54,945 bases of DNA from Acinetobacter colistiniresistens (GTDB lineage: Bacteria; Pseudomonadota; Gammaproteobacteria; Pseudomonadales; Moraxellaceae), in the NCBI RefSeq assembly GCF_000413935.1, contig NZ_KE340382.1, positions 184,815 through 239,759 of the forward strand, read 5' to 3'. The translations under genes were made by a program, and so were the position numbers. Below the pieces are notes generated by a model, which saw only the letters and a program-made list of their open reading frames with translations, had not been told where the DNA came from and ran no database searches. The first letter of the stretch is position 1. The number at the start of each line of letters is the position of its first letter. Positions 47,755-54,945 of this stretch are shown one piece after another.

Positions 47755-48168
47755 TTAACTTGCGGCAAATGTCTGCTTAATCTCTTCTGAGATCAAACGT
47801 TTCTTACCATTTACATCAACTGCCACAAAGGTAAACACCCCTTCGGTAATCCGTATAGGTTCACGTGAATCATCGTGACTATTCCATACCTCAATTTGAA
47901 CTTGCACCGAACTGCTACCGACTTTCAAAATCTTGGTATAACAGCTAATCACATTCCCGACCTTTACCGGCACAAGAAAAGTCATCTGATTGATCGCAAT
48001 AGTGGCGCAGCGACCTTTACTAAAACGTTCAACATGAATCGCTCCTGCGAGATCCATCTGAGACACAATCCAGCCGCCAAAAACATCGCCACTCCAATTG
48101 GTATCAGCTGGCATGGCAATATTCTGTAGTGATAAAGTCCCTTCAGGATGAGTTGGGCGTTCGCTCAT
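47755..48168 (-). CDS. acyl-CoA thioesterase (YciA-like)
   Basis: A 137-residue hotdog-fold acyl-CoA thioesterase. The catalytic segment NWSGDVFGGWIVSQMDLAGA with Asp and the CoA-binding AINQMTFLVPVKVGN match the YciA group. It lies one base after trxC's last codon region (same strand, trxC upstream). A weak hairpin in 47712-47740 might end it, but no T-run is clear. Confidence 0.92.
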   Translation of the reverse strand: MSERPTHPEGTLSLQNIAMPADTNWSGDVFGGWIVSQMDLAGAIHVERFSKGRCATIAINQMTFLVPVKVGNVISCYTKILKVGSSSVQVQIEVWNSHDDSREPIRITEGVFTFVAVDVNGKKRLISEEIKQTFAAS

Positions 48169-48169
48169 G

Positions 48170-48607
48170 TTAATGTCCTTGGTGTTGCTGTAATTGCTGA
48201 TCTAGCCATTGCTGTAATTCAGGGCTACGTAATGCCCCGCTAATTCTCGCCAATTCAGTGGTTTTATTCATTAAGACCAAAGTCGGAATACTACGCACGT
48301 TAAAAGCAGCACTTAAACGAGGATTGGCTTCAGTATCAATTTTGGCAAAAACCACATAAGGATTCTGCTTCGCCACCTGCGCAAAATGTGGTGCCATCAT
48401 CTTACAAGGACCGCACCATTCTGCCCACAGATCTATCAGTACAGGTAGGTCAGAATTACTGATGAAGTTACTAAAATTTTGTTCGTTTAATTCAATCGGG
48501 GTCTGCGTCAACAACGCTTGATGACATTGACCGCAATTAGGGTGAACTGCTAATTTTTCTTCGGGTACACGATTTTTTGCACCACATGATGCACAGACAA
48601 TAATCAT
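48170..48607 (-). CDS. trxC: thioredoxin 2 (zinc-binding)
   Basis: A 145-residue thioredoxin with an N-terminal zinc-finger extension. The zinc cysteines are C5/C8 (CASC) and C25/C28 (CGQC). The active site WCGPC has C65/C68. Trx2 reduces protein disulfides under oxidative stress. It starts next to the alpha/beta-hydrolase gene with no gap and is followed by the acyl-CoA thioesterase, so the three are probably co-transcribed. Confidence 0.95.
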   Translation of the reverse strand: MIIVCASCGAKNRVPEEKLAVHPNCGQCHQALLTQTPIELNEQNFSNFISNSDLPVLIDLWAEWCGPCKMMAPHFAQVAKQNPYVVFAKIDTEANPRLSAAFNVRSIPTLVLMNKTTELARISGALRSPELQQWLDQQLQQHQGH

Positions 48608-49504
48608 CTACATCACTCCAATATGTTGATGTAAAAATTCTAATTGGGTTGTGACTGCTTTTTCAAACCAAGAACCATGATAAATATCAAAATGTTTCAT
48701 TTCCCATTCGTGATAGCTCACAAATGGCGCAATATTGGTGGCAGCTTCACGACTTGATTCAATCGGAATCAGGGAGTCATGCTTGGCGGCAATGAATAAA
48801 ACCGGGATATTAATTTTTCTTACAAACTGAATCGGACGATAACGCATGAGATTAAAGAACACCCGCGCAGGGACTTCTCCGCTCCAATAGTAGTCAGGGT
48901 TCACAATCGAGTGATAACCAAAATAACTATCTGACGTTGGCAAGAAACAGAGTCGATATTGATCGACCACAGGCAGGGTTTTCGGCACTAAGCCCATCTT
49001 GGAACCCATATAATCCTGACTAGAACGTTTCAGGGCTTCAGGATAACGCTGTAGCGGATAAAGCTTGGCTGTTTCAGCCCCATCCACATAGGGAACCTGC
49101 ACCATCACCGCTTGAATATTTTTAAGGTCAGTTGCCAGACTTAGTGCATAGCCACCACTTAACGATGTTCCCCATAAAATAATGCGTCGACTATCAATTA
49201 ACTTGCAGTTGGATGCATATTGAACGATGCTCTTCCAATCATCCAATTGTGCGCTCAGCGAGACCAACTCTCGAGGTTTACCCGTACTCCCGCCCCAATA
49301 GCGATAATCAAATAAAATAACGGCATAGCCCGCTTGTGCAAAACGCTGCGCATACTGGATGAGTTTGAATTGACGCAATCCTGCAAAGCCATGTGCCATA
49401 ATAATCACTGCAGGTCTGATATTGGCTTTAGGAAGATAGAAGTCCGCAGCGATGGTTTCATCACCACTGGAAACATACAACGGCTCAACAGTGTAAGTAT
49501 GCAT
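48608..49504 (-). CDS. alpha/beta hydrolase (BAAT/dienelactone-hydrolase-like)
   Basis: A 298-residue alpha/beta-hydrolase. The oxyanion segment is IIMAHGFAGLRQFKLIQYAQ. The nucleophile elbow is ILWGTSLSGGYALS (Ser). The Asp is likely in AAKHDSLIPI, and the His in EMKHFDIYHGSW. The family resembles hydrolases annotated as peptidase S9-like or dienelactone-like. No signal peptide. The substrate is not predictable. First gene of a short operon with trxC and a thioesterase. Confidence 0.88.
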   Translation of the reverse strand: MHTYTVEPLYVSSGDETIAADFYLPKANIRPAVIIMAHGFAGLRQFKLIQYAQRFAQAGYAVILFDYRYWGGSTGKPRELVSLSAQLDDWKSIVQYASNCKLIDSRRIILWGTSLSGGYALSLATDLKNIQAVMVQVPYVDGAETAKLYPLQRYPEALKRSSQDYMGSKMGLVPKTLPVVDQYRLCFLPTSDSYFGYHSIVNPDYYWSGEVPARVFFNLMRYRPIQFVRKINIPVLFIAAKHDSLIPIESSREAATNIAPFVSYHEWEMKHFDIYHGSWFEKAVTTQLEFLHQHIGVM

Positions 49505-49626
49505 GCGCGCTCCATTGCGTTATCTTTTACTTATCATCATTTATTTAATATAGACATTTAAACTCAAGATCGAGCTTAATGCTATGATAGAGCATAAAAT
49601 GTTTTATTTGTTTTTGGAGTGACAAG

Positions 49627-49962
49627 ATGACAGAGAATGTTGGTTTCGCAGGTCAAATCGGCCCTGAGCATATTGGGCAAGTCGTCGAGAAAGGCTTTAA
49701 ATCGATTATTAATAACCGTCCTGATCTGGAAGGTGGCCCAGACCAACCCACCAGTGCGCTAATCGAAGAATCAGCGCGTAGTGCAGGCCTAGACTATGTT
49801 TATCAACCTGTTGTTGCTGGCCAGATCACTGAACTCGATGTCCGTACATTTGCCAATCATTATAATGAACTGCCAAAACCAATACTCATGTTCTGCCGTA
49901 CAGGTAACCGTTCAAATAATTTATATCAGATCGCTAAACAAATGGATTTATTAGACGATTAA
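49627..49962 (+). CDS. DUF442/TIGR01244-type phosphatase-like sulfurtransferase
   Basis: A 111-residue protein of the beta-lactamase-hydrolase-like (BLH) phosphatase family. It has the cysteine-phosphatase loop C-x5-R in ILMFCRTGNRSNNLYQ. The opening GFAGQIGPEHIGQVVEKGFK is family-typical. Members are linked to sulfide or persulfide metabolism and protein tyrosine phosphatase folds. The real substrate is unknown. AAGTGA-like sequence precedes the ATG (GGAGTGACAAG). Confidence 0.85.
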   Translation: MTENVGFAGQIGPEHIGQVVEKGFKSIINNRPDLEGGPDQPTSALIEESARSAGLDYVYQPVVAGQITELDVRTFANHYNELPKPILMFCRTGNRSNNLYQIAKQMDLLDD

Positions 49963-50046
49963 GTCCATTACATTTCATTACCTGATCCAAATAGTTAAAG
50001 CTTTGTATTTATAAGATGATGGTTCTTTTTCAATAGATCAAGAACC

Positions 50047-50151
50047 ATGTCAAAACTCGCGCTTATCCTTTTATGTCTCTTCGCTGTTTCGGCGTGTAGC
50101 TCACTACAAGTTCGTCCGACTGCCTCCGTCAGTGTAGGAACAGCACTATAA
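50047..50151 (+). CDS. 34-residue small lipoprotein
   Basis: The frame from ATG 50047 to TAA 50149-50151 encodes a lipoprotein signal (SKLALILLCLFAVSACSSLQ) with a lipobox at VSAC. A short mature tail follows (SSLQVRPTASVSVGTAL). The mature part would be only about 17 residues. It is followed at once by a strong terminator, which supports a real transcript. Similar tiny lipoproteins occur in Acinetobacter genomes; no function is known to me. Confidence 0.65.
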   Translation: MSKLALILLCLFAVSACSSLQVRPTASVSVGTAL

Positions 50152-50178
50152 AAAAACAGCACCGAAGTGCTGTTTTTT
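50150..50178. terminator. bidirectional terminator
   Basis: AAAAACAGCAC (50152-50162) pairs with GTGCTGTTTTT (from 50167) across loop CGAA. It lies between the small lipoprotein gene and the convergent giant Ig-like gene. Confidence 0.85.
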
Positions 50179-50185
50179 ACATTAG

Positions 50186-53100
50186 TTATTTACACGTATT
50201 CAGAATTCCATATGGACTCTTATTATTAATCGATGGTGTAAAGGCCCAATCACTCTTATCAAAGTCAGCAGATACGGTTGGTAAAGAGACAGTTCGATAA
50301 CCATGTATTGGTGTATTCGCCAATGTCGCAGTCGCGCCAATCTGCACAGATAACCATGACGCATACGCTTTCGGATAACGTATTTGGAAGTCAAATTTAC
50401 CTTCTTTATCTGTTGTATAGGTTGCAGTATATGGATTTGAGTCACTTGCTCCAATAAAGCGAACAACATTTAAAGTTTCAAGGACATCGACACCATTTCT
50501 ATCTTTCTCACCTGTAATCGTGACATTGCGATCATCATAAGGCGTTGAAGGATCATCTGTAGTCGATATTGCACAGGCTAATGGAGGTGTTAATGCTGGT
50601 GGTAAATGTTGAGTCCAGAATTTTTCTTTCGTAGTCGGATTTTCAACAACCGTCCATGCACCACGAGAAAACTCGACAGCTCGTACATCCATTGTGACAT
50701 TTTGATTCGCTACTGGTCGACCATCTAAATCGGTTACTTGTACAGAAGCATTCCAATTATAGTAAATACCAGAAGTATCATCAGTCCCCACTTTATTAGG
50801 ATTCATAACAACCGTTATTGAGCCTTGAGTTACGGGAACATCCGCAGCAATAATATCAGCCACATAACTCTGGCGTCGTTCTGTTCCATTACTGTCTTTA
50901 ACCAATGCCTCTACACGGAGGTCATCTGTAATAAACTGAGCAGCGCTATAACCTTGAGCACGAAGATTTTCATCAATCACTACAGTAAATTTCACCCAAC
51001 CATTTTCATCACTTTCTACTGTAGAAGCACCACGGATATAAGCACCATTTTTTTGGTAATCTGGAATTGTTAATGTTACTGCTTTTCCAGATTGGCTCGA
51101 ACCATTGATATCTGTCACGAGTACAGAAACATCAACTGCATCACCACGTACATGTAATTTATCTTTTGATGCCTTTAATTTCAGATCAAGTTGAGGAGCC
51201 AAAGTTGTTGGCGAATTGACCGATATTTGTGAAACTTGCTGTACTACAGCACCTTGTTCATTTATATGAGAGGCAATCAAAAGAATAGGATCAGTATTCG
51301 TACTATTGCTCTGTTTCATATCCAGACTAAAGACAGCTTCACCATATTGATTGGTTACAACCTGTGATGCGCCTTTAATTGACGTTGCATTTCTCGGATC
51401 AACAATACTTAATGTAACAGGCTGATTTGCAACTCCACCCTGATTGACATCTAAAAGCTTAACTGTAGCAAGCGCTGTATCACCCGCTGTACTTAAGGAA
51501 ATTTTATTACTATCAATCGTTAAATGGTTTGTATTAATAGGCGCTACCACAGTAAAACTTAGCGTCGTCTTTAACTCTTCACCTTTCGGGTTTTTAATCG
51601 TCCCTATCACTTGTATACCAGATGTCAATAAAGCTTGTTTAGCTGTATCAGACATATCTTTTGGTATACTTAGAGAAATTGCTGTTGAACCATTTGCTGT
51701 AGTAAGGGCTGAATCAGCACTCAATTTAACACCAGCATTTAATGCTTCTTGATTCAGAGAAAGATTCACTGGATAAGCTGTATTTGCACCTAACTCATCT
51801 TTTACAGCAACCTGAACTTGGTAACTTTGACCAATTTCCAGATCTGTCTTATCTGAAGTTAACCGTAGATTTACTGAATCTTTAGGGATAGCAACCTGGA
51901 TCGTACCTGTTTGTTGAATACGATCACCATTATTCAGGTTTGTTCCAACGATAGCAAACGTGATGCCATTCTTAATCAGACTTGCATCATAAGCACCTTC
52001 TGAGACCTTAACTGTAAATTCTGCTTCACCTTTACTATTGGTCGTTAATGCAGAATCAGATAAAGATACTCGAGAGCCTGTTAACCCAGCGAGCGCAATG
52101 GCTAGAGGCGTATTTGCAACCACATTCCCAGCACTATCTTGGGCAATGACTTTAACCCTAACATCTCCACCCAATACAGATACAGTTTGGACATTATAAG
52201 AAAGTGTAAGTCCAGCTAAATTAGGTAGAATTACTGGCGGACGACTCACATCAATCTTACGTGTTAATGTATAAGCAGAACCGTCCTTACGCGTACCTTT
52301 TACTGCAACAGTAATCCCATTCGCAATTAAATTCGTTAATTCAGTCTGACTATTTGCTTTGACTTTTAAACTAAAAGTGACTTTGCCATTTTCTGTTGAA
52401 AGTGCAGATGCTGTGGCAAGACTCACCCCATTACCTAAAGCTGCTTCATTTAAACCAATTCCAATTTTTTGACCCGTTAAAGGTTTTCCATCCGTTCCCG
52501 TCGCATTAACAACAACATTGATTGTTTGTTCACCCCCTTGAGTTAAAACAACGTTTCCAGGCATATCTACAGCCAAATAATCCAGATCAATCTCGGTCTG
52601 GTCGGTAGGTGCCTTAAAGTTCACTGTTGTAGTTTGCTGGGATGCATTTGATGCAGCTTGTGCCGTGATTCTGATTCCATTTGCAACTAACTGCTTTTGC
52701 CTATCGGAACCATTCGCTTTAAACTCGTAAACAAAAGTCGCATAACCCGTTTCATCTGTATTTTTAGATGCTTGGCCAGTTAAACTTAAACCCAGTGCCT
52801 GTAAATCTGTACTCGTTAATGTAGGAAGAGCGACTGAAATATTCTCTCCCTTTAAAGCACTTCCTTTTACGCCAATTGCTTTGACTTTGACGGTAATTGT
52901 TTGATCTTTTGTATAATCAAAAGCACTATTAATTGGATCAATTGCTAAGTAACCAACTGCTTCTTCCGATTTTTCCTCGTCTGCTACCGCAATTTGAATA
53001 CTATTGGTTAAATTATTATCCGTTTTGAATGTTGCTGTAATACCTGACTTAACTAAAGCGGCAACAGCAGCCTCTGTTTTTGCATTCGTTCGTAAGGTAT

Positions 53101-54544
53101 AAGTAACATATCCCCCAGCTACTTTACTAAAATCATTTTCAGCACTTCCATCAAATGTGACGCCATTTGAAATGGCATCACCATTTAACGCTAAGGACAC
53201 CTTTCCTTTTGTAGCAGCCTCACCTTTATTATTAATTCCTTTAACAGTGATCGTGACTTGATCATTTTTTGCATTAATTTTATAAGAAGATGCAATTTCT
53301 AAACGCTGTAAAGCCAATTGATCCGCTGCATTTGAATCTGTGGTGATAACAGTAATTGTATCCTGAGCGAAAACATCAGAACTATCAGAATAAATCGCTT
53401 TTAGATTAATTCCCTGTTGAGATAAAGCAATTGGATAACTAGAGTTTGCTTTGATTGTAAAAGTTGCATAGCCATTCGCATCCGTGATCACTTCAGCTTG
53501 ATCCAAGCTCACACCATAAGCATCACTTTTATCAGTAAAAATTAATTTTACTTTTTTATTTGCTAAAGCAACATCACTACTATTTTTTGCACGAACTTTG
53601 ACTGTCGTGGTGCCATTTTGAGCAGTGATAGGTACATCAGCTTTAATAATTTCAAGTTTTTGTACAACCTGAGAAATATCTTTAAATGTAATTGCAGCTT
53701 TGACAGTTTTTTGAGCTTTAAACTCGTCTACCAATTTAAGTTCTAGACTTTGAGAGGTTGCAACAAATTTCTGGATATCATCTGAAGTTAAATCAGTATT
53801 CGCTGTAATCGTAAATGCAGCATTACCATTATTATCTGTAGTAAGCGATGAGCCTGACGAAATGAAAAATTTACCCTGCATCTCTGCTGGTAAAACTAAA
53901 CTAACATTTTGTCCTGCTTTAATCCCCCCATTTTGATCCGTAACCTGAGCATTAACTGTTGCAGTGCCTTTCGGTAAATTTAAAACAACGCCTTGCTGAA
54001 CATTTAAATTATAATTACTTTGAACAGTGCTGGTTTTAGTAATATTCAGTGTATAAACTTGTTTAATTGATGTGCCATCAACAGTAGCAGTTAATAATAC
54101 TTTTCCAGATGCCGTCGCAAGAGCAGGAATATTAAGCTCAAAGCCAGCGACACCACCATCAACTGTTTTAACTAATGAAACTTTACTTGTCACCCCTAAT
54201 TTTTCATTATCTGTTATAGATAAACGGACATCTTTGTCAGCGATTCCCCCCTGATCTTTATTTAAAACCTGGACTGAAAATTTTACGACCGAATTATCAT
54301 TAGCATTAACAATAGTCTTATCTGAGGCATCTTTTAAATCTAATACTTTAATGCTTTCAGCTACTTTAGAACTATCATTGGAAGAGTTATTTCCAGAATT
54401 GGAACCACCTTCATTCGTGTTATTGCTTCCACTATTTCCATAATAGCCACCCCCGCCGCCGCCGCCACAAGCAACAAGTGCAACTGAGGTAGCTAAAAGC
54501 GTAGAGTTAACCCCTAATTTTTTTAAATTAATTAAATATGTCAT
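50186..54544 (-). CDS. giant surface lipoprotein with about ten Ig-like (Big_1/invasin-type) domains
   Basis: A 1,452-residue predicted lipoprotein. The signal peptide and lipobox are SVALVACGG, followed by a run of seven Gly and a Ser/Asn/Gly linker. The rest is about ten repeats of a roughly 100-residue Ig-like domain. Each has a strand pair with V-x-V-x-A/V-x-D-x-x-G and ends in an LTT/TAN-type turn followed by G-x-A-x-F/V. A C-terminal domain (from ITVVMNPNKVGTDD) carries two Cys. The start at 54544 (MTYLINLKKLGVNS) has GGA upstream and gives a clean signal; the frame opens upstream to 54622. Such proteins are adhesin-like; the ligand is unknown. Confidence 0.88.
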   Translation of the reverse strand: MTYLINLKKLGVNSTLLATSVALVACGGGGGGGYYGNSGSNNTNEGGSNSGNNSSNDSSKVAESIKVLDLKDASDKTIVNANDNSVVKFSVQVLNKDQGGIADKDVRLSITDNEKLGVTSKVSLVKTVDGGVAGFELNIPALATASGKVLLTATVDGTSIKQVYTLNITKTSTVQSNYNLNVQQGVVLNLPKGTATVNAQVTDQNGGIKAGQNVSLVLPAEMQGKFFISSGSSLTTDNNGNAAFTITANTDLTSDDIQKFVATSQSLELKLVDEFKAQKTVKAAITFKDISQVVQKLEIIKADVPITAQNGTTTVKVRAKNSSDVALANKKVKLIFTDKSDAYGVSLDQAEVITDANGYATFTIKANSSYPIALSQQGINLKAIYSDSSDVFAQDTITVITTDSNAADQLALQRLEIASSYKINAKNDQVTITVKGINNKGEAATKGKVSLALNGDAISNGVTFDGSAENDFSKVAGGYVTYTLRTNAKTEAAVAALVKSGITATFKTDNNLTNSIQIAVADEEKSEEAVGYLAIDPINSAFDYTKDQTITVKVKAIGVKGSALKGENISVALPTLTSTDLQALGLSLTGQASKNTDETGYATFVYEFKANGSDRQKQLVANGIRITAQAASNASQQTTTVNFKAPTDQTEIDLDYLAVDMPGNVVLTQGGEQTINVVVNATGTDGKPLTGQKIGIGLNEAALGNGVSLATASALSTENGKVTFSLKVKANSQTELTNLIANGITVAVKGTRKDGSAYTLTRKIDVSRPPVILPNLAGLTLSYNVQTVSVLGGDVRVKVIAQDSAGNVVANTPLAIALAGLTGSRVSLSDSALTTNSKGEAEFTVKVSEGAYDASLIKNGITFAIVGTNLNNGDRIQQTGTIQVAIPKDSVNLRLTSDKTDLEIGQSYQVQVAVKDELGANTAYPVNLSLNQEALNAGVKLSADSALTTANGSTAISLSIPKDMSDTAKQALLTSGIQVIGTIKNPKGEELKTTLSFTVVAPINTNHLTIDSNKISLSTAGDTALATVKLLDVNQGGVANQPVTLSIVDPRNATSIKGASQVVTNQYGEAVFSLDMKQSNSTNTDPILLIASHINEQGAVVQQVSQISVNSPTTLAPQLDLKLKASKDKLHVRGDAVDVSVLVTDINGSSQSGKAVTLTIPDYQKNGAYIRGASTVESDENGWVKFTVVIDENLRAQGYSAAQFITDDLRVEALVKDSNGTERRQSYVADIIAADVPVTQGSITVVMNPNKVGTDDTSGIYYNWNASVQVTDLDGRPVANQNVTMDVRAVEFSRGAWTVVENPTTKEKFWTQHLPPALTPPLACAISTTDDPSTPYDDRNVTITGEKDRNGVDVLETLNVVRFIGASDSNPYTATYTTDKEGKFDFQIRYPKAYASWLSVQIGATATLANTPIHGYRTVSLPTVSADFDKSDWAFTPSINNKSPYGILNTCK

Positions 54545-54756
54545 GGTAGTGTCCATTTTATGTAATAATTCAGCCCTAAATACTCTTACGGCTTTAACAC
54601 AAAAATTTACTAGAAATAACATATTTTATCAATCTGCAACTTCCTCTTTATCAGTATATAAAGAGAACTACTTGGCAAAAAACCATCTTTTAAATTATAA
54701 ATTTAATAAAGCCTCTAAATATTATTTTTTAATGCTTAAATTAATTTCTCTATGCA

Positions 54757-54795
54757 ATAAAAAAACACCCCCTAACGTTAGTTAGGGGGTGTTCG
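54757..54795 (-). terminator. terminator of the rRNA operon
   Basis: ACACCCCCTAAC (54765-54776) pairs with GTTAGGGGGTGT (54781-54792) across loop GTTA. On the minus strand it is followed by a T-run. It is 10 bases past the 5S gene. Confidence 0.92.
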
Positions 54796-54804
54796 TATTT
54801 AAAA

Positions 54805-54918
54805 GCTGGCGATGACTTACTCTCACATGGCAAGTGCCACACTACCATCAGCGCTAAGAGGTTTCACTTCTGAGTTCGGGAAGGGATCAGGTGGTTCACT
54901 CTTGCTATTGTCGCCAGC
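54805..54918 (-). rRNA. rrf: 5S ribosomal RNA
   Basis: The minus strand starts GCTGGCGACAATAGC and ends GTCATCGCCAGC, so the two ends pair to form helix I. The internal CCCGAACTCAGAAGTGAAAC is the conserved loop. Length 114. The remaining 27 bases to the window edge should be the 23S-5S spacer of an rRNA operon outside the window. Confidence 0.97.
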
Positions 54919-54945
54919 AAACTGTTGTGGTGCTTTCGGGTCTTA

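Overview
This window comes from an Acinetobacter-like gammaproteobacterium. The evidence is a moderately AT-rich chromosome, a 5S rRNA gene of gammaproteobacterial type at the right edge, and core gene groups typical of the Moraxellaceae (ilvI-ilvH-ilvC, leuS-lptE-holA, rsgA-rhodanese-grxC-secB, coaBC/radC, mnmC). The genus is an inference from protein and gene-order familiarity; no database was searched. No prophage, insertion sequence, CRISPR array or tRNA gene was seen.

Layout. 1-4505 (-) is the N-terminal 1,501 codons of a very large trimeric autotransporter adhesin, cut by the window edge and carrying three copies of a 687-bp (229-residue) repeat. A divergent AraC-family regulator follows at 4761. 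5850-8190 is an accessory stretch: a candidate small RNA, two small unknown genes, a GNAT acetyltransferase, and a membrane-protein/XRE-regulator pair whose promoter is embedded in two copies of a palindromic operator. 8191-11472 holds a PhaC-like hydrolase with Ser in place of the synthase Cys, and an MHYT-GGDEF-EAL cyclic-di-GMP protein. 11965-15324 (-) is the branched-chain amino-acid operon ilvI-ilvH-ilvC. 15832-21419 (+) holds a DUF4124 protein, leuS, lptE, holA and a sirtuin. 21528-26270 is a MacA-MacB-outer-membrane-factor export operon.

26300-32896 contains a BamE-like lipoprotein, two unknown AT-rich genes, fabI, a BI-1/YccA membrane protein, orn, rsgA, a membrane rhodanese, grxC and secB. 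32950-35364 (-) is a compact four-gene alkylation-damage operon: an AraC-methyltransferase fusion, a PF09859-like 2OG-Fe(II) oxygenase, a stand-alone Ada metal-binding domain, and AlkB. Ada is therefore split in an unusual way. 35532-50151 is mostly housekeeping: cytochrome b562, coaBC, radC, a bestrophin-like channel, an aldo/keto reductase with a divergent LysR regulator, a PHP phosphoesterase coupled by ATGA overlap to a 31-residue membrane protein, yciB, yciI, mnmC, rhodaneses, yajQ, thioesterase-fold proteins, the free-methionine-sulfoxide reductase, trxC and an alpha/beta hydrolase. A 34-residue lipoprotein gene lies at 50047.

50186-54544 (-) encodes a giant lipoprotein built of about ten Ig-like (invasin Big_1-type) domains. 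It lies just downstream of the 5S rRNA gene that ends an rRNA operon extending beyond the right edge. Two very large surface proteins therefore flank an otherwise mainly core region.

The observations most worth follow-up are the split-Ada/AlkB/PF09859 operon, the tandem-operator XRE/membrane pair, the overlapping 31-residue membrane protein, the candidate sRNA near 5935-6030, and the large repeat adhesin.
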